Shown piece by piece: positions 9,108-18,180 of a DNA stretch of 64,000 nucleotides (position 1 is its first letter; each line of letters begins with the position of its first letter). Source of the stretch: Elusimicrobium minutum Pei191. Lineage in GTDB: Bacteria > Elusimicrobiota > Elusimicrobia > Elusimicrobiales > Elusimicrobiaceae. The position numbers were made by a program, and so were the translations under genes. Location of the stretch: the NCBI RefSeq assembly GCF_000020145.1, contig NC_010644.1, positions 930,001 to 994,000 of the forward strand, read 5' to 3'. Under the pieces are notes generated by a model. It was not told where the DNA came from and did not search any database. It was given only the letters and a program-made list of their open reading frames with translations.

Positions 9108-9497
9108 TTATTTTTTTGCTGTTTTTTTTATTTTTTTAGTTTTACTCTCTTGGTGTTTTTTGTGATGCTTTACCTCAAGATCCCTAAAAACATTACATGT
9201 CGTGCAGGTACATTCGGAATTGCAGCAATCGACAAGTAAAAAATCTATAACTTCTTTAATAGCCTCAAAATTAACGGCGTAGTAAATATATAAACCTTCT
9301 TTTCTTTTTTTTAATAAACCCGCCTGAGTAAGCAGTAAAAGATGAAAAGATAAAGTGTTTTTAGCGATATTAAGTTTTTTGCTTATATCACCCGCGCACA
9401 TGCCCGTGGTTCCGTGCTCAACCAAAATTTTAAAAACGCTTAGCCTTGATTCCTGAGCGAGAGCTGCAAAAATATTTACCCTTTCGGCGCTGTTCAT
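9108..9497 (-). CDS. arsR: ArsR-family metalloregulator
   Basis: A 129-residue winged-helix repressor. The recognition region reads CAGDISKKLNIAKNTLSFHLLLLTQAGL (residues 34-62) followed by the wing RKEGLYIYYAV. A Cys-rich C-terminal segment, DCCNSECTCTTC near residue 90-101, is a likely metal or arsenite sensor site. The tail is Lys-rich. It heads the operon with the Cys-triplet peptide and the permease. A near-perfect palindrome over the -10 element indicates autoregulation: metal binding should release the operon. Confidence 0.92.
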   Translation of the reverse strand: MNSAERVNIFAALAQESRLSVFKILVEHGTTGMCAGDISKKLNIAKNTLSFHLLLLTQAGLLKKRKEGLYIYYAVNFEAIKEVIDFLLVDCCNSECTCTTCNVFRDLEVKHHKKHQESKTKKIKKTAKK

Positions 9498-9518
9498 AAA
9501 CCCTCCAAAAACAACTAA

Positions 9519-9542
9519 TTCTATTATTCTAGAATTATAGAA
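9519..9542 (-). promoter_or_regulatory. ArsR operator overlapping the -10 element
   Basis: A 24-base palindrome with 12-base arms and one mismatch (TTCTATTATTCT / AGAATTATAGAA). On the minus strand the promoter is TTGACT (9557-9562), a 17-base spacer, and TATAAT (9534-9539). The -10 lies inside the palindrome, so a bound repressor would block RNA polymerase. Confidence 0.8.
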
Positions 9543-9629
9543 CTATATAACAAAAAAGTCAATAATTATTTTGTTTTGTCTTCTTAAAAATTATCGTTAT
9601 GGTTTTTTATCAGCGCGATAAAAAACAGC

Positions 9630-9656
9630 AAAAACGCCGCTTTTGGCGGCGTTTTG
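9630..9656. terminator. Intrinsic terminator-like hairpin
   Basis: Stem AACGCCGC / GCGGCGTT with A- and T-rich flanks. No adjacent gene clearly uses it, as it lies upstream of arsR. Confidence 0.6.
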
Positions 9657-9794
9657 TTTGAGTCATATTTGATTTATGGAATTAAGAAGCCCTTTTACGC
9701 GAACCCCGGCAATGAATATAAAATTGTTTTCATATACTCGGAATTTTTCCACCCAGGATATAGTGATATCTTTTAAGAACTTGAAGCGTAATTT

Positions 9795-9826
9795 TTAAAA
9801 AAATAAACCCGGGCGCGAACCCGGGT
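9795..9826 (-). terminator. Terminator of the CoA ligase gene
   Basis: Stem ACCCGGG / CCCGGGT followed on the minus strand by a T-rich tract. Confidence 0.75.
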
Positions 9827-9830
9827 AATT

Positions 9831-12029
9831 TTATTTAAAAAACTGCGAAAGAATATTAATAGCTTTGTCGGCCTCTTTAAAAACCACAAGGCCTTCTTGC
9901 AAAGCGAGCGAGCGGTAATAATCAAACTTTTCTCCCGCGCTTACCACAACCGCCACGGGAAGGTTTGTTTCTCTTTTAAGAGCGCCCAGTTTTGATATAA
10001 CGTCGGGATTTTCCACCTTTAAAGTTTTTACCGCCGGGCTTAAAGGCAGCATTGAAAAAACCAAAGCGCCATATTGCCCGCTTTTTAACGCGGCTTTGCT
10101 TAAGTTAAAGTAAACCTCGTCCGAAGCCATGGGCGTTACATCAAAAGGATTGCGGATATCCACAATAGCATCTAATTTGTTCTGCTTTAAAATATCTTTC
10201 ATTTCCAAACTTAGTTTTTCATTAGGATATACTACGCTTATATTAGAACCTTCCCCTATATTATCCGCCATGCCGCTGGTTTCAAAACCCGCGTTGCTTA
10301 TCATAAATACGGATTTGTTGTTTGTGTCAGAGTCAGCGTTGGCAAGGCACATTTGGGCTAAAAATTCAAAATCAGTGAAATTAGAAGCCACCAAAGCGCC
10401 CTCTTGGTTAAAAAGGCTTTCCGTAATAAAATAATCGCCCGCTATTGAGGCTGTGTGCCCCATAACGGCTTTTTGCCCCGCGCCGGTGCGCCCCGCTTTA
10501 TAAATAACAACTTTTTTCTTTAATTCTTTAGCCCGCCTTATTGTGCGCAAAAGGCCGGCACCGTCGCCCGGTTTAAAACCTTCGATATAAAGAAGCAAAA
10601 CTTTAACGTCTTTATCCTCAACAGCGTAGGCGGCGTAATCGGCCACGGTAATATCTAACTGGTTGCCCACGGTAACGCAGTAAACCGGTTTCATACCAGA
10701 GTGCTTGCTTAGGATTGAAATAACAAAAGCTCCGCTTTGGCTTATAAAAGCGCAAGGGGCAAGCTTTTCGTTTACGCCTAAAGGCGGGTCAAGCTTTTCA
10801 AAGGGAATAAAAAGAGTGTTAACTTTGGAAGGATTGGAAACTACGCCCAAGGAGTTACCGCCGTTAAGCGCGAAATCGGGATTTATTTCCCGCCCTTTTA
10901 TAACAATGTCCTCAACTTCTTTTTTTAAATCCGCGCTGCCTTCTTTTTCACCTATAGCGCCGCTTATTAAAACTATGGCGTTAACTTTGCCGCTGGCAGC
11001 CGCTTCTTTAATAACGCCGGGCACAAAAGCGGCCGGCACGGTTACCACAAGAGTGTCCAGTTTAAAAGGCATGTCTTTAAAGGAAGGGGCGCATTTTACT
11101 CCGTCAATTTCCGTTACCCCCTCTTTAATAACTACTGTGTTTTCTTTAGACATACCCGCTTTGGCGATATTATTTAAAATTATCCTGCCCATATTAACTT
11201 TATTCTCACTTACGCCGATAACGCCTATAGTAGAAGGGCGCACAACACTTTCTATAGCCTTGGAACTGGGAAAGCTGCGTGTTACGTTTTTACTTTGTCT
11301 AAACCTGATAACGCCGTCTAAAGCAAACCATTCTCCCCCGCAGGCGGCCAGCGGGTTTATTTCCATTTCTTCAATAGTCCAAGCGTTGCCGGCACCGTCA
11401 GAAAAATAATTTATAAGAGAACTAAACGCACTTACCCATTTTGTAAGTTTATTAATATCACCGTGCCTTTTACCCCCGCGCACAAGCCCTTGGGAATATT
11501 TAGCGGCAAAATTTTCCGCTATAAAGGAGGCGGGCTGTAAATCGGCCGCGGCCGCTATGCTCGGACTTACACCTTTTTTTAAATTTTTTGTTAAAAATTC
11601 GGCGCCCGATCCGCCGAAACCAAGCACTACTAAGGGGCCGAAGGATTCATCCGCCCGCGCGCCAAGCATAAGCTCAGAACCTAAGGCAAAGGGCGTGTAA
11701 TTTATAAATTCAACAGCCAAAACGCCTTCAGCATTGGGAAACTTTTCCATAAGTTCTTCAAAAGCGGCTTTAGCGTCCGTTTTTAAAACTATTTTAACGC
11801 CGCCCGCTTCTGTTTTATGAATGATTTTAGAGGATAATATTTTTAAAACTACTTTATCCCCCCCAAAGGATGATATTATAGAATCAAAATTCTCGGCGGT
11901 TTTATCAAACTTCTGCCATTTGGGAACCGTAAGGCCGATCCTGTCAAAAACGGCGTAACACTGCGCTTCGGTAAGCGCGGTTTGCCCGTTATCAAAAGCC
12001 GTTTTGAAAATATTATCTATAAATTTCAT
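9831..12029 (-). CDS. Acetate/acyl-CoA ligase, ADP-forming (fused subunits)
   Basis: Conserves energy by converting acyl-CoA, ADP and Pi to acid, CoA and ATP, as in peptide and sugar fermenters. At 732 residues both subunits are fused with the ATP-grasp (beta) part first: residues 1-225 carry LKILSSKIIHKTEAGGV and LGFGGSGAEFL. The CoA-binding (alpha) part begins near residue 260 with IGVIGVSENK. The phosphohistidine loop is GHTASIAGD near residue 510. A good SD (GGAGG) precedes the ATG. Monocistronic. Substrate range (acetate, branched or aryl acids) cannot be read from sequence. Confidence 0.9.
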   Translation of the reverse strand: MKFIDNIFKTAFDNGQTALTEAQCYAVFDRIGLTVPKWQKFDKTAENFDSIISSFGGDKVVLKILSSKIIHKTEAGGVKIVLKTDAKAAFEELMEKFPNAEGVLAVEFINYTPFALGSELMLGARADESFGPLVVLGFGGSGAEFLTKNLKKGVSPSIAAAADLQPASFIAENFAAKYSQGLVRGGKRHGDINKLTKWVSAFSSLINYFSDGAGNAWTIEEMEINPLAACGGEWFALDGVIRFRQSKNVTRSFPSSKAIESVVRPSTIGVIGVSENKVNMGRIILNNIAKAGMSKENTVVIKEGVTEIDGVKCAPSFKDMPFKLDTLVVTVPAAFVPGVIKEAAASGKVNAIVLISGAIGEKEGSADLKKEVEDIVIKGREINPDFALNGGNSLGVVSNPSKVNTLFIPFEKLDPPLGVNEKLAPCAFISQSGAFVISILSKHSGMKPVYCVTVGNQLDITVADYAAYAVEDKDVKVLLLYIEGFKPGDGAGLLRTIRRAKELKKKVVIYKAGRTGAGQKAVMGHTASIAGDYFITESLFNQEGALVASNFTDFEFLAQMCLANADSDTNNKSVFMISNAGFETSGMADNIGEGSNISVVYPNEKLSLEMKDILKQNKLDAIVDIRNPFDVTPMASDEVYFNLSKAALKSGQYGALVFSMLPLSPAVKTLKVENPDVISKLGALKRETNLPVAVVVSAGEKFDYYRSLALQEGLVVFKEADKAINILSQFFK

Positions 12030-12109
12030 TCTAAAACCTCCCCATATGGCGTCAATATCATTATATCAGATGTTATTGCGCTTAATTTTTTAAAAACATA
12101 CAATTAAGT

Positions 12110-12436
12110 ATGGGACAAAATAAAGATTACGGGGATATAAAAACTCTCATAGAAATGTATAAAGCTGTGGCTAAAGGCAAATACCCTGTGCCCTGGGCCG
12201 TGATTTGCTGGGTTTTATTCTTTATTTTTTATTTTGTTTTCCCCATTGATTTAGTTCCTGACTTAATATTTCCGTTTTTCGGTTTCGCAGATGACGCGGC
12301 TTTATTTGTTTTTATTTTAACAAGGGTAAAAAAGGAAATTAACCGCTTTAAAAACTACGAAGCGCCCAAACAAATAGAGCAAAAAATTCAGGATTTAAAA
12401 AATTATAAAAACAAAAATACGGAGGAAAAGCAATGA
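12110..12436 (+). CDS. DUF1232 (YkvA-like) membrane protein
   Basis: A 108-residue protein with the DUF1232 core FPIDLVPDLIFPFFGFADDAA (residues 45-65) inside a hydrophobic segment, then a Lys-rich helical tail. The core motif is diagnostic of this uncharacterised family of small membrane proteins. Its last codons overlap the start of the AsmA-family gene by four bases (ATGA), so the two are translationally coupled. Function unknown. Confidence 0.85.
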   Translation: MGQNKDYGDIKTLIEMYKAVAKGKYPVPWAVICWVLFFIFYFVFPIDLVPDLIFPFFGFADDAALFVFILTRVKKEINRFKNYEAPKQIEQKIQDLKNYKNKNTEEKQ

Positions 12437-14580
12437 AGAAATTATTAAAAATTGCGGCCGTGCTATTCTTAATAGCGGTAATAGCGGTAGCAGGCGCGGC
12501 GATAGCTTTAAGACAGATTTTTACGCCCGAAAAGATTAAAAATATTATTACAACCTACGCCAAAACAAACTATAACAGAGAGGTTTCTTTTGACAAACTT
12601 TCATTTAAATTAATAGGCGTGGAATTATCCAACTTCGCCATGTCCGAAGCGGGAACGTTTAAAAACGGTACTTTCGCTAAAGCGGACAGCATGGTAATAA
12701 AAATCGCTTTACGCCCGTTATTTAAAAAAAGCATTGAAGTAAGCACAATAGGGTTAGACGGCTTTAACTCCAATATAATAAAAGACGAAAAGGGCAATTT
12801 TAATTTTGACGACCTTATACCCGCGGCGGACGTCGCTTCCTCCGCACAACCCAAAACTCCTAAAGAAATAGAAGAGCAGGGGTTAAGCTTTAACGTACAG
12901 GTAGATAAGTTTTTTATTTTAAATTCCGCCATAAATTATACGGATAAAAAAGAAAAAATGACCGCCCAGATTAAAGACGTTAACGTAAAAATAAATGACT
13001 TTGTCCTAGACGGCCCTTTTGCGGTGAACTCTGATTTCAGGCTGCTTTACAATGCGCAGGATATGGCTGTTGACATGCCGGTATCTGTCAATCTTATGGC
13101 GGATCTTAAAAATAATAATTTAGACGCAGCCGAATTAACGCTTAAAAGCTTAACCGCCTCATTAAACGGCATTACAACAAACTTTCAAGGCACGGTAAAA
13201 GGTTTTAACAACCCCATTATCTCGGTAAGCGGCACAGTCAATAATGTTAACAATAAAACATTAAGTTCTTTTGTAAGCGATTTACCCGATTTCAGCCTGC
13301 CCGCTGTTAAATTAGCTTCCGACATCAAACTCAATCTAGATAAATCAAATGCTGAAATAAGCAAATATTCCGCCTCTTTAACAAAATCAACCGTAAACGG
13401 CAGTGCAAATGTTAGCTTTGGCGGAAAAGACTTGGTTTACAACGCGAAAGCCAACCTTAAACTGTTTGTTGATGAACTTGCCGCCATAGCGCCCGAACTT
13501 ACAAAAGAATACGGTTTGCAAGGCACGGTAACAGGTTCCCTCTCGGCTTCCGATCCGGACAAAGTGACAGGCAAAATAACGCTGGAAAATGTTGGCGCCG
13601 CATACCAAAACGTAGTTACGGTTAAAGATATTAACGGCATAATACAAATACTTGGTATGACAAACATTAAATCAGAAACAATTACAGGTAAAATAAATGA
13701 CGCCGCCTTTAAAACAACATTGGCGTTTTCCGAGAAGAAAACAAACCATTACGCCGTAAATTTTGATTTTGATTTAGACAGCCTTACAATAAAAGAACTG
13801 CCTAAAACAGAAACTTCTGAAGCGGCCAAAACAAGCGACGCTGTTCCTTCCCCTTCAGCAAAATCAAAAAAGGCCACAGGCCCTTATATTGACCTTAAAA
13901 CCAATGTAAAAATCGGCCCTGTATCAGTGCCGCATTTTAACTCAAAAGGAGCGTCCTTAACAGCTGATTTAACCAGCATTGAGGATACCTTAACCACACT
14001 TAGCGGTAAAACCCAGTTTAGAGTGGAACAAGGCGAAATAACGGACATCAAACAATTTTTAGCCTCTAATAAAATAATTAACGTTATGTTTATTTCCATA
14101 GGCATAGTAAAAAAAGTGTTTGACGTTTTAAAGCTTGACGTTTTCACCTCGTCAAACAAAAAAGACGCCGTGCCTTTTGAATTAATTGAAGGCGACTACT
14201 CCTTTAACTCAGGCTTAATGACAATTAACAAAACAACCTTAAGCTCTGATCTTACAACCGTAAAAGCCGAAGGCACAATAGACTTTAAAACAGACAAACT
14301 TAACATGAAAGTAAACGCCCATTTGGGAAAACAAGGTTCAAGCGGCTTTAAACCCGTAGCCATAAAAGTAGGCGGAACCATTGATAACCCAAAAGCAACT
14401 ATAGATGTGCTTTCAACGGCCACTTCAATAGTGCCGGGAGTAGCCACTTTGGGTAAAAACACCGTAAGCGGCGCCACAAATACCGCTAAAGACGTGGTAA
14501 GCGGCACTGTAGGCACAGCGCTTAAAGGCATTGGCGGGCTGCTTAAGAAAGACACAAAAGAAGAAGAAGAATCAAAATAA
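12433..14580 (+). CDS. AsmA-family protein
   Basis: A 715-residue protein with one N-terminal membrane helix (residues 5-27) and a long beta-rich periplasmic body. It shows AsmA features: an N-terminal region with the KPLFKKSIEVSTIGLDG strand pattern and a C-terminal region containing GDYSFNSGLMTINKTTLSSD and GTIDFKTDKLNMKVNA near residues 590-640. AsmA/TamB-like proteins form bridges for phospholipid transport to the outer membrane, so presence here supports a diderm cell (inference). A short Ala/Ser/Pro linker lies near residue 465. Coupled to the upstream DUF1232 gene. A terminator follows. Confidence 0.82.
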   Translation: MKKLLKIAAVLFLIAVIAVAGAAIALRQIFTPEKIKNIITTYAKTNYNREVSFDKLSFKLIGVELSNFAMSEAGTFKNGTFAKADSMVIKIALRPLFKKSIEVSTIGLDGFNSNIIKDEKGNFNFDDLIPAADVASSAQPKTPKEIEEQGLSFNVQVDKFFILNSAINYTDKKEKMTAQIKDVNVKINDFVLDGPFAVNSDFRLLYNAQDMAVDMPVSVNLMADLKNNNLDAAELTLKSLTASLNGITTNFQGTVKGFNNPIISVSGTVNNVNNKTLSSFVSDLPDFSLPAVKLASDIKLNLDKSNAEISKYSASLTKSTVNGSANVSFGGKDLVYNAKANLKLFVDELAAIAPELTKEYGLQGTVTGSLSASDPDKVTGKITLENVGAAYQNVVTVKDINGIIQILGMTNIKSETITGKINDAAFKTTLAFSEKKTNHYAVNFDFDLDSLTIKELPKTETSEAAKTSDAVPSPSAKSKKATGPYIDLKTNVKIGPVSVPHFNSKGASLTADLTSIEDTLTTLSGKTQFRVEQGEITDIKQFLASNKIINVMFISIGIVKKVFDVLKLDVFTSSNKKDAVPFELIEGDYSFNSGLMTINKTTLSSDLTTVKAEGTIDFKTDKLNMKVNAHLGKQGSSGFKPVAIKVGGTIDNPKATIDVLSTATSIVPGVATLGKNTVSGATNTAKDVVSGTVGTALKGIGGLLKKDTKEEEESK

Positions 14581-14604
14581 TTAAGACTCTAAACAATTAA
14601 ACAT

Positions 14605-14636
14605 AAAAACCTCTCCGCTACTATGGGGAGGTTTTT
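14605..14636 (+). terminator. Intrinsic terminator of the DUF1232-AsmA operon
   Basis: Stem AAAAACCTC..CC / GGGGAGGTTTTT followed by a T-rich run. Confidence 0.8.
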
Positions 14637-14725
14637 GTTTCCTGTCGGTAACATGCAATTAAGTTTCTTTATATTTAATATAATTATTCTATATACTTTG
14701 GCAATTAAAAACAAAGGAGTTTTTA

Positions 14726-15418
14726 ATGAATTACGGAGATATTATTTCTTATCTTCAAATGTGTACTGAAGAACAAATTTCTCTTCAGAGAGGAATGTAT
14801 TTTCGCCTTAACAACAAATATTCTATTTTTCTTATGAGTGTTCGAACAGGAGCTCCTTATCATGACCTTTTTGAAGAAAATGGCAGAATTTTGATATATG
14901 AAGGGCATGATATTCCAAAAACAAAAGATTTAAAAAAGAATCCAAAAGAACTAGACCAACCTCAATACACAGAAAATGGAAAACTTACTCAGAATGGTAA
15001 ATTTTATAAAGCTGCTATAGACTATAAAAACAACTTAAACGAACCAGAAGTAGTTAAGATTTATGAAAAAATAAAAGATGGGATATGGTCTTATACTGGT
15101 TTTTTCAAACTAGTTGATGCTTGGACGCAAAAATCAAATAAAAGAAGTGTTTTTAAGTTTAAACTTGAGATTATAGATGAGCCTACGAACTCCAAAACAT
15201 TAAAAAAAGAAATTATCCATTCAAGACTTATCCCTACCATAGTAAAGCGACATGTTTGGGAAAGAGATAAAGGGCAATGTGTACAATGTGGAAATAAAAC
15301 TAATTTACACTTTGACCATAATATACCATTCTCAAAAGGGGGCAGCTCTATAACAGCTAAAAACATTCAATTATTATGTGCAAAATGTAATTTGAGCAAG
15401 CATGATAAAATAATTTAG
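14726..15418 (+). CDS. HNH endonuclease with SRA-like N-terminal domain
   Basis: A 230-residue protein after a strong SD (AAAGGAG). The C-terminal HNH zinc finger is complete: CVQCGN near residue 190, HFDHNIPFSKGGS, and LLCAKCNLSKHDK at the end. The N-terminal 150 residues carry features I associate with SRA/YDG modified-base-reading domains: RTGAPYH, ILIYEGHD, a DQ..LT.NGKF stretch and YTGFFKLVDAWT followed by FKFKLE. That suggests a small modification-dependent (type IV) restriction nuclease, which is an inference. It stands alone without a methylase. Codon use is more AT-rich than its neighbours, which fits acquisition. Confidence 0.8.
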   Translation: MNYGDIISYLQMCTEEQISLQRGMYFRLNNKYSIFLMSVRTGAPYHDLFEENGRILIYEGHDIPKTKDLKKNPKELDQPQYTENGKLTQNGKFYKAAIDYKNNLNEPEVVKIYEKIKDGIWSYTGFFKLVDAWTQKSNKRSVFKFKLEIIDEPTNSKTLKKEIIHSRLIPTIVKRHVWERDKGQCVQCGNKTNLHFDHNIPFSKGGSSITAKNIQLLCAKCNLSKHDKII

Positions 15419-15446
15419 CCTTTAGATAAATCAAAAACAAATATTA

Positions 15447-15493
15447 AAACACATAAAAATCCCCCGCGACCGCAGGGGATTTTTATGTGTTTT
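15447..15493. terminator. Long bidirectional terminator
   Basis: Near-perfect inverted repeat with about 18-base arms (ACATAAAAATCCCC / GGGGATTTTTATGT) between the convergent HNH gene and the exported-protein gene. Confidence 0.85.
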
Positions 15494-15550
15494 AATTGCG
15501 TTTTAAAATGTACTTTTAAATATTATTACTCTTCTTTGTTTCAAAAGTTT

Positions 15551-16387
15551 TTACTCTTCGAATGTAATGCCTTGTTGGGCAAGTTTGCCTTGAAGTATCA
15601 TCATCGCCGCGCCGTTAGCGCCCTGCCATTTGGAAATGGCCTGCACCTGCTCTTCAGTTTCACACTGGTTATTAGGGAAAACAGTTTCAAAAGCTTTGCC
15701 GAAAGCGGTGTTAAAATCCCCAAACGCTTTAAATTTTGCCTCCACATCTTTACCTGTTATCATCGAATCTAAAGGAGCCATAATACTGTCAAACGCCGGT
15801 TCTGATATGGTTGAAACAAATTCCAACGTGGCGGGTTTAATTGTTTTAGCGTATTCTGTAATGGCTTCAATTATAGCCGCGCTTTGCACCTGGGCTTTAG
15901 CGTTAAGATCATTTACCTCTTTTTCTATATTTTTAGCGAGCTTGGTGTATTCGTGAATTATTTCCTGCAAATAGGCGCCTTCTTTTGAAAGGTAATCAAA
16001 GATAAGGCCGCTAAATCTTGCCAAAGAAGCAAATTTTTGGTTCTTTTCGCTGTTGCGCACCTTGTTGCTGGTTTCGGCGCAATCATTAATAGCTAAGCGG
16101 AATTGTTTTGAATCTGAAACGGCTTTTAAAGCGTCATATTTAGCTAAAAGCGCGTTTACGTCTTTTATAAAGTTTTCACCATCAGATTTTACATTGGCGG
16201 TTTTAAGCATTTCCTCAAGCTTGGCTTTTAAAGTTTTAAGTTCGGACTGCGCGGAATTACTTTTTTCAACAATAGATTTTTTAAGCGCGGGCGAAAGTTT
16301 GACTATATATTCATTATCCTCGGCTTCTTGCGCATTTGCGAAAGTGAAAGATAAAATCAAACCTGCCAATAAAAACAATTTTTTCAT
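15551..16387 (-). CDS. Exported helical protein, unknown function
   Basis: A 278-residue protein with a clear signal peptide (MKKLFLLAGLILSFTFANAQ) and a mature part that appears almost wholly alpha-helical and rich in Lys, Glu and Ala. I see no catalytic motif. It could be a periplasmic coiled-coil or structural protein. It is monocistronic between two terminators. Two copies of the GGTCC/GGCCC motif found upstream of the giant proteins at 3873 and 48728 lie 59-101 bases before its ATG, so it may belong to the same regulon. Confidence 0.8.
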   Translation of the reverse strand: MKKLFLLAGLILSFTFANAQEAEDNEYIVKLSPALKKSIVEKSNSAQSELKTLKAKLEEMLKTANVKSDGENFIKDVNALLAKYDALKAVSDSKQFRLAINDCAETSNKVRNSEKNQKFASLARFSGLIFDYLSKEGAYLQEIIHEYTKLAKNIEKEVNDLNAKAQVQSAAIIEAITEYAKTIKPATLEFVSTISEPAFDSIMAPLDSMITGKDVEAKFKAFGDFNTAFGKAFETVFPNNQCETEEQVQAISKWQGANGAAMMILQGKLAQQGITFEE

Positions 16388-16445
16388 TTTTAACTCCCGT
16401 TATTTCTGTTTATATTAACAGTTTACGGTTTTTTACAGCCGCTTA

Positions 16446-16488
16446 CCAGGGCCATTGGACCTAAACTAACATGGGCCTAAGGACCTAT
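16446..16488 (-). promoter_or_regulatory. Shared upstream motif, two tandem copies
   Basis: In gene orientation the copies read TTTAGGTCCAATGGCCCTGG (16446-16465) and ATAGGTCCTTAGGCCCA (16472-16488), spaced about two helical turns apart. They match single copies upstream of 3873 and 48728. Confidence 0.5.
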
Positions 16489-16501
16489 GAAAACCGCACG
16501 C

Positions 16502-16536
16502 AAAAAACCCGAAGGAACAACCTTCGGGTTTTTTTA
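16502..16536 (-). terminator. Terminator of the PC4-like gene
   Basis: Stem AAAAAACCCGAAGG / CCTTCGGGTTTTTT, placed just after the stop of the minus-strand gene 16583-17056. Confidence 0.8.
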
Positions 16537-16582
16537 TACACAAATAAAGAATATTTTCAGCTAACGCCCTGCAAACCCCAAC

Positions 16583-17056
16583 CTATTTTTCATTACCGGG
16601 TTTTTGGGCAAAATAAACGCTCATTTCTTTAAAAAGTTTTTTAATTTCGCCCATTTTATTTAACGGAAGACGAATACCCTTTTTTGTCCAGCCCGTGTAA
16701 ATATCATCTTCCTGCCATTGTCTTAAGTCCAAGCCTCTGGCGCCTTTAAAGGAACTTACTCTGACAATAACGCTCATGCCGGGATGTTTAGCAAATTTGC
16801 CTATTTCTTTATCTTCTAATTTGGACGCGTCGTCCGGTAAAGGTTCAAGAACAGAGGCCACGCCTTTAACAATTTCAGGCGTCATTGTAATACCCGCTCT
16901 AGTAGCGCCGCTGTATGACTCGGATTTCAAATATTTTCTTATAGAAGCATACCTGTAACCTCTGTATGCGTCTATCGAGAATTTTACTTCTTCCATCCCG
17001 TCATCGGAAACGATGGAACCTATATGCTGAAGAATCATGAAGCTGCTTTCTACCAT
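16583..17056 (-). CDS. Tandem PC4-like ssDNA-binding domain protein
   Basis: 157 residues from the ATG at 17056, which has a strong SD (GGGAGGAAGT); a longer reading to 17113 lacks one. Two similar halves are visible. The first reads KFSIDAYRGYRYASIRKYL then GITMTPEIVKGVASVLEPL. The second reads VSSFKGARGLDLRQWQED then GIRLPLNKMGEIKKLFKEM. Each fits the beta-sheet plus helix plan of the PC4/p15 single-stranded nucleic acid-binding fold, including KKGIRLPLNKMGEI. Bacterial PC4 proteins usually carry one copy and dimerise; this one may form an intramolecular dimer (inference). Monocistronic. Confidence 0.7.
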   Translation of the reverse strand: MVESSFMILQHIGSIVSDDGMEEVKFSIDAYRGYRYASIRKYLKSESYSGATRAGITMTPEIVKGVASVLEPLPDDASKLEDKEIGKFAKHPGMSVIVRVSSFKGARGLDLRQWQEDDIYTGWTKKGIRLPLNKMGEIKKLFKEMSVYFAQKPGNEK

Positions 17057-17226
17057 ACTTCCTCCCTTGGGAACTGCGACACTTAATATATAAAAACGAT
17101 AGTATACATCCAATAATGGTTATATTATAATGTTTATTAATAGCAAAATCAACCCCCTAAAATTGCTTATATTATTGTTTTTAAGCGCGGTTTTATTAAA
17201 TTTCACGCGAAGCCGGCCTTTTTAAA

Positions 17227-18180
17227 TTATTTAAACAAATCCCCCGCCGACTTAAAAGCCCTTAATTTAGCCACATATTCCATAGGGTCTTTTACGCCTA
17301 CTACGGCGTTTGGTTTGGGGTACTTCATATCCCACGCTCTTGTTGCAAAAAACCTTAAGGCCGCGCGGCGCAAAAGCGCGTTAAAAGCATATTTTTCTGC
17401 TTGTTCAAGCGGGCGTATTTTTTGGTAAGAATCCAATAAAATTTTTATTTTTTTCTCGTTATAATCAAAACCTTTATTATCAAAACACCAGGCGTTGGCG
17501 GTAACCGCCAAATCATATGCCAAGTAATCGCTGCAGCAAAAATAAAAATCAATAATGCCGCTTACATTATTTCCTTCAAAAAACATATTGTCGGGGAAAA
17601 TATCCGCATGCACAAAACCTTTGGGTAAATTATAAAAGCTTTTAAGCTCTTCAGACACAAGGTTTAATTCTTTGTTAATTTCGGCAGAAAGATTTGGCGA
17701 GATATTATCAATTTTTTTATTTTTCCTTATAAGCTCAGTCACATTATCCAAGCATAACGGGTTTGCCCTTTCTTCTTTAAAATCTTTAGTTTGAATATGC
17801 AGCTTACCTAAAAAACGCCCCAGATTTTCAAGATGGGAAAAAGTAATGTCCGTTACGGATTTGCCTTCTAAAAAAGTTACTATTCCGGCCGGTTTATTTT
17901 TAAGCCGACCCGTAAAGGCGCCATATTTGTTTTTTAAAGGAACCGGACACGGAACGCCATGCAGAGCGGCGTATAACATAGCCGAATTAAAAAAAGGAAG
18001 GTCGGTGGGGTTAATTTCTTCCTCACAAACGGTAAGAATATATTTACCGGAAGTAGTAAGCAAAAAATAATTTGTGTTTTGCACGCCTTCTATAATACCC
18101 TTAAAATCAATAAGCTTAAGGTTATAGTCCGCTATAAAAGCCTCTATTTCGTCTTTATTTAACTTTACATAAAGGGCCAT
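17227..18180 (-). CDS. thrB: Homoserine kinase, ThrB type II (APH fold)
   Basis: Phosphorylates homoserine in threonine synthesis. The 317 residues have the aminoglycoside-phosphotransferase-like kinase fold, with the catalytic loop GFVHADIFPDNMFFEG near residue 190 and the metal motif GIIDFYFCCSD near 208. It is the APH-fold form rather than the GHMP form. The start codon overlaps the thrC stop (TAATG), giving translational coupling. It is the last gene of the hom-thrC-thrB operon, which fits both this assignment and substrate. Confidence 0.93.
   Translation of the reverse strand: MALYVKLNKDEIEAFIADYNLKLIDFKGIIEGVQNTNYFLLTTSGKYILTVCEEEINPTDLPFFNSAMLYAALHGVPCPVPLKNKYGAFTGRLKNKPAGIVTFLEGKSVTDITFSHLENLGRFLGKLHIQTKDFKEERANPLCLDNVTELIRKNKKIDNISPNLSAEINKELNLVSEELKSFYNLPKGFVHADIFPDNMFFEGNNVSGIIDFYFCCSDYLAYDLAVTANAWCFDNKGFDYNEKKIKILLDSYQKIRPLEQAEKYAFNALLRRAALRFFATRAWDMKYPKPNAVVGVKDPMEYVAKLRAFKSAGDLFK

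Larger units (their letters stand above)
9543..9830. other. Intergenic stretch, no convincing gene
   Basis: Apart from the arsR promoter and two hairpins (9630-9656 and 9805-9826) I see little here. A 40-codon ORF on the plus strand at 9676-9798 lacks an SD and is not supported. Confidence 0.6.

Noticed and set aside
9676-9798. 40-codon ORF on the plus strand
   Set aside because: No SD, no recognised domain, and it runs into the terminator of the opposite gene.
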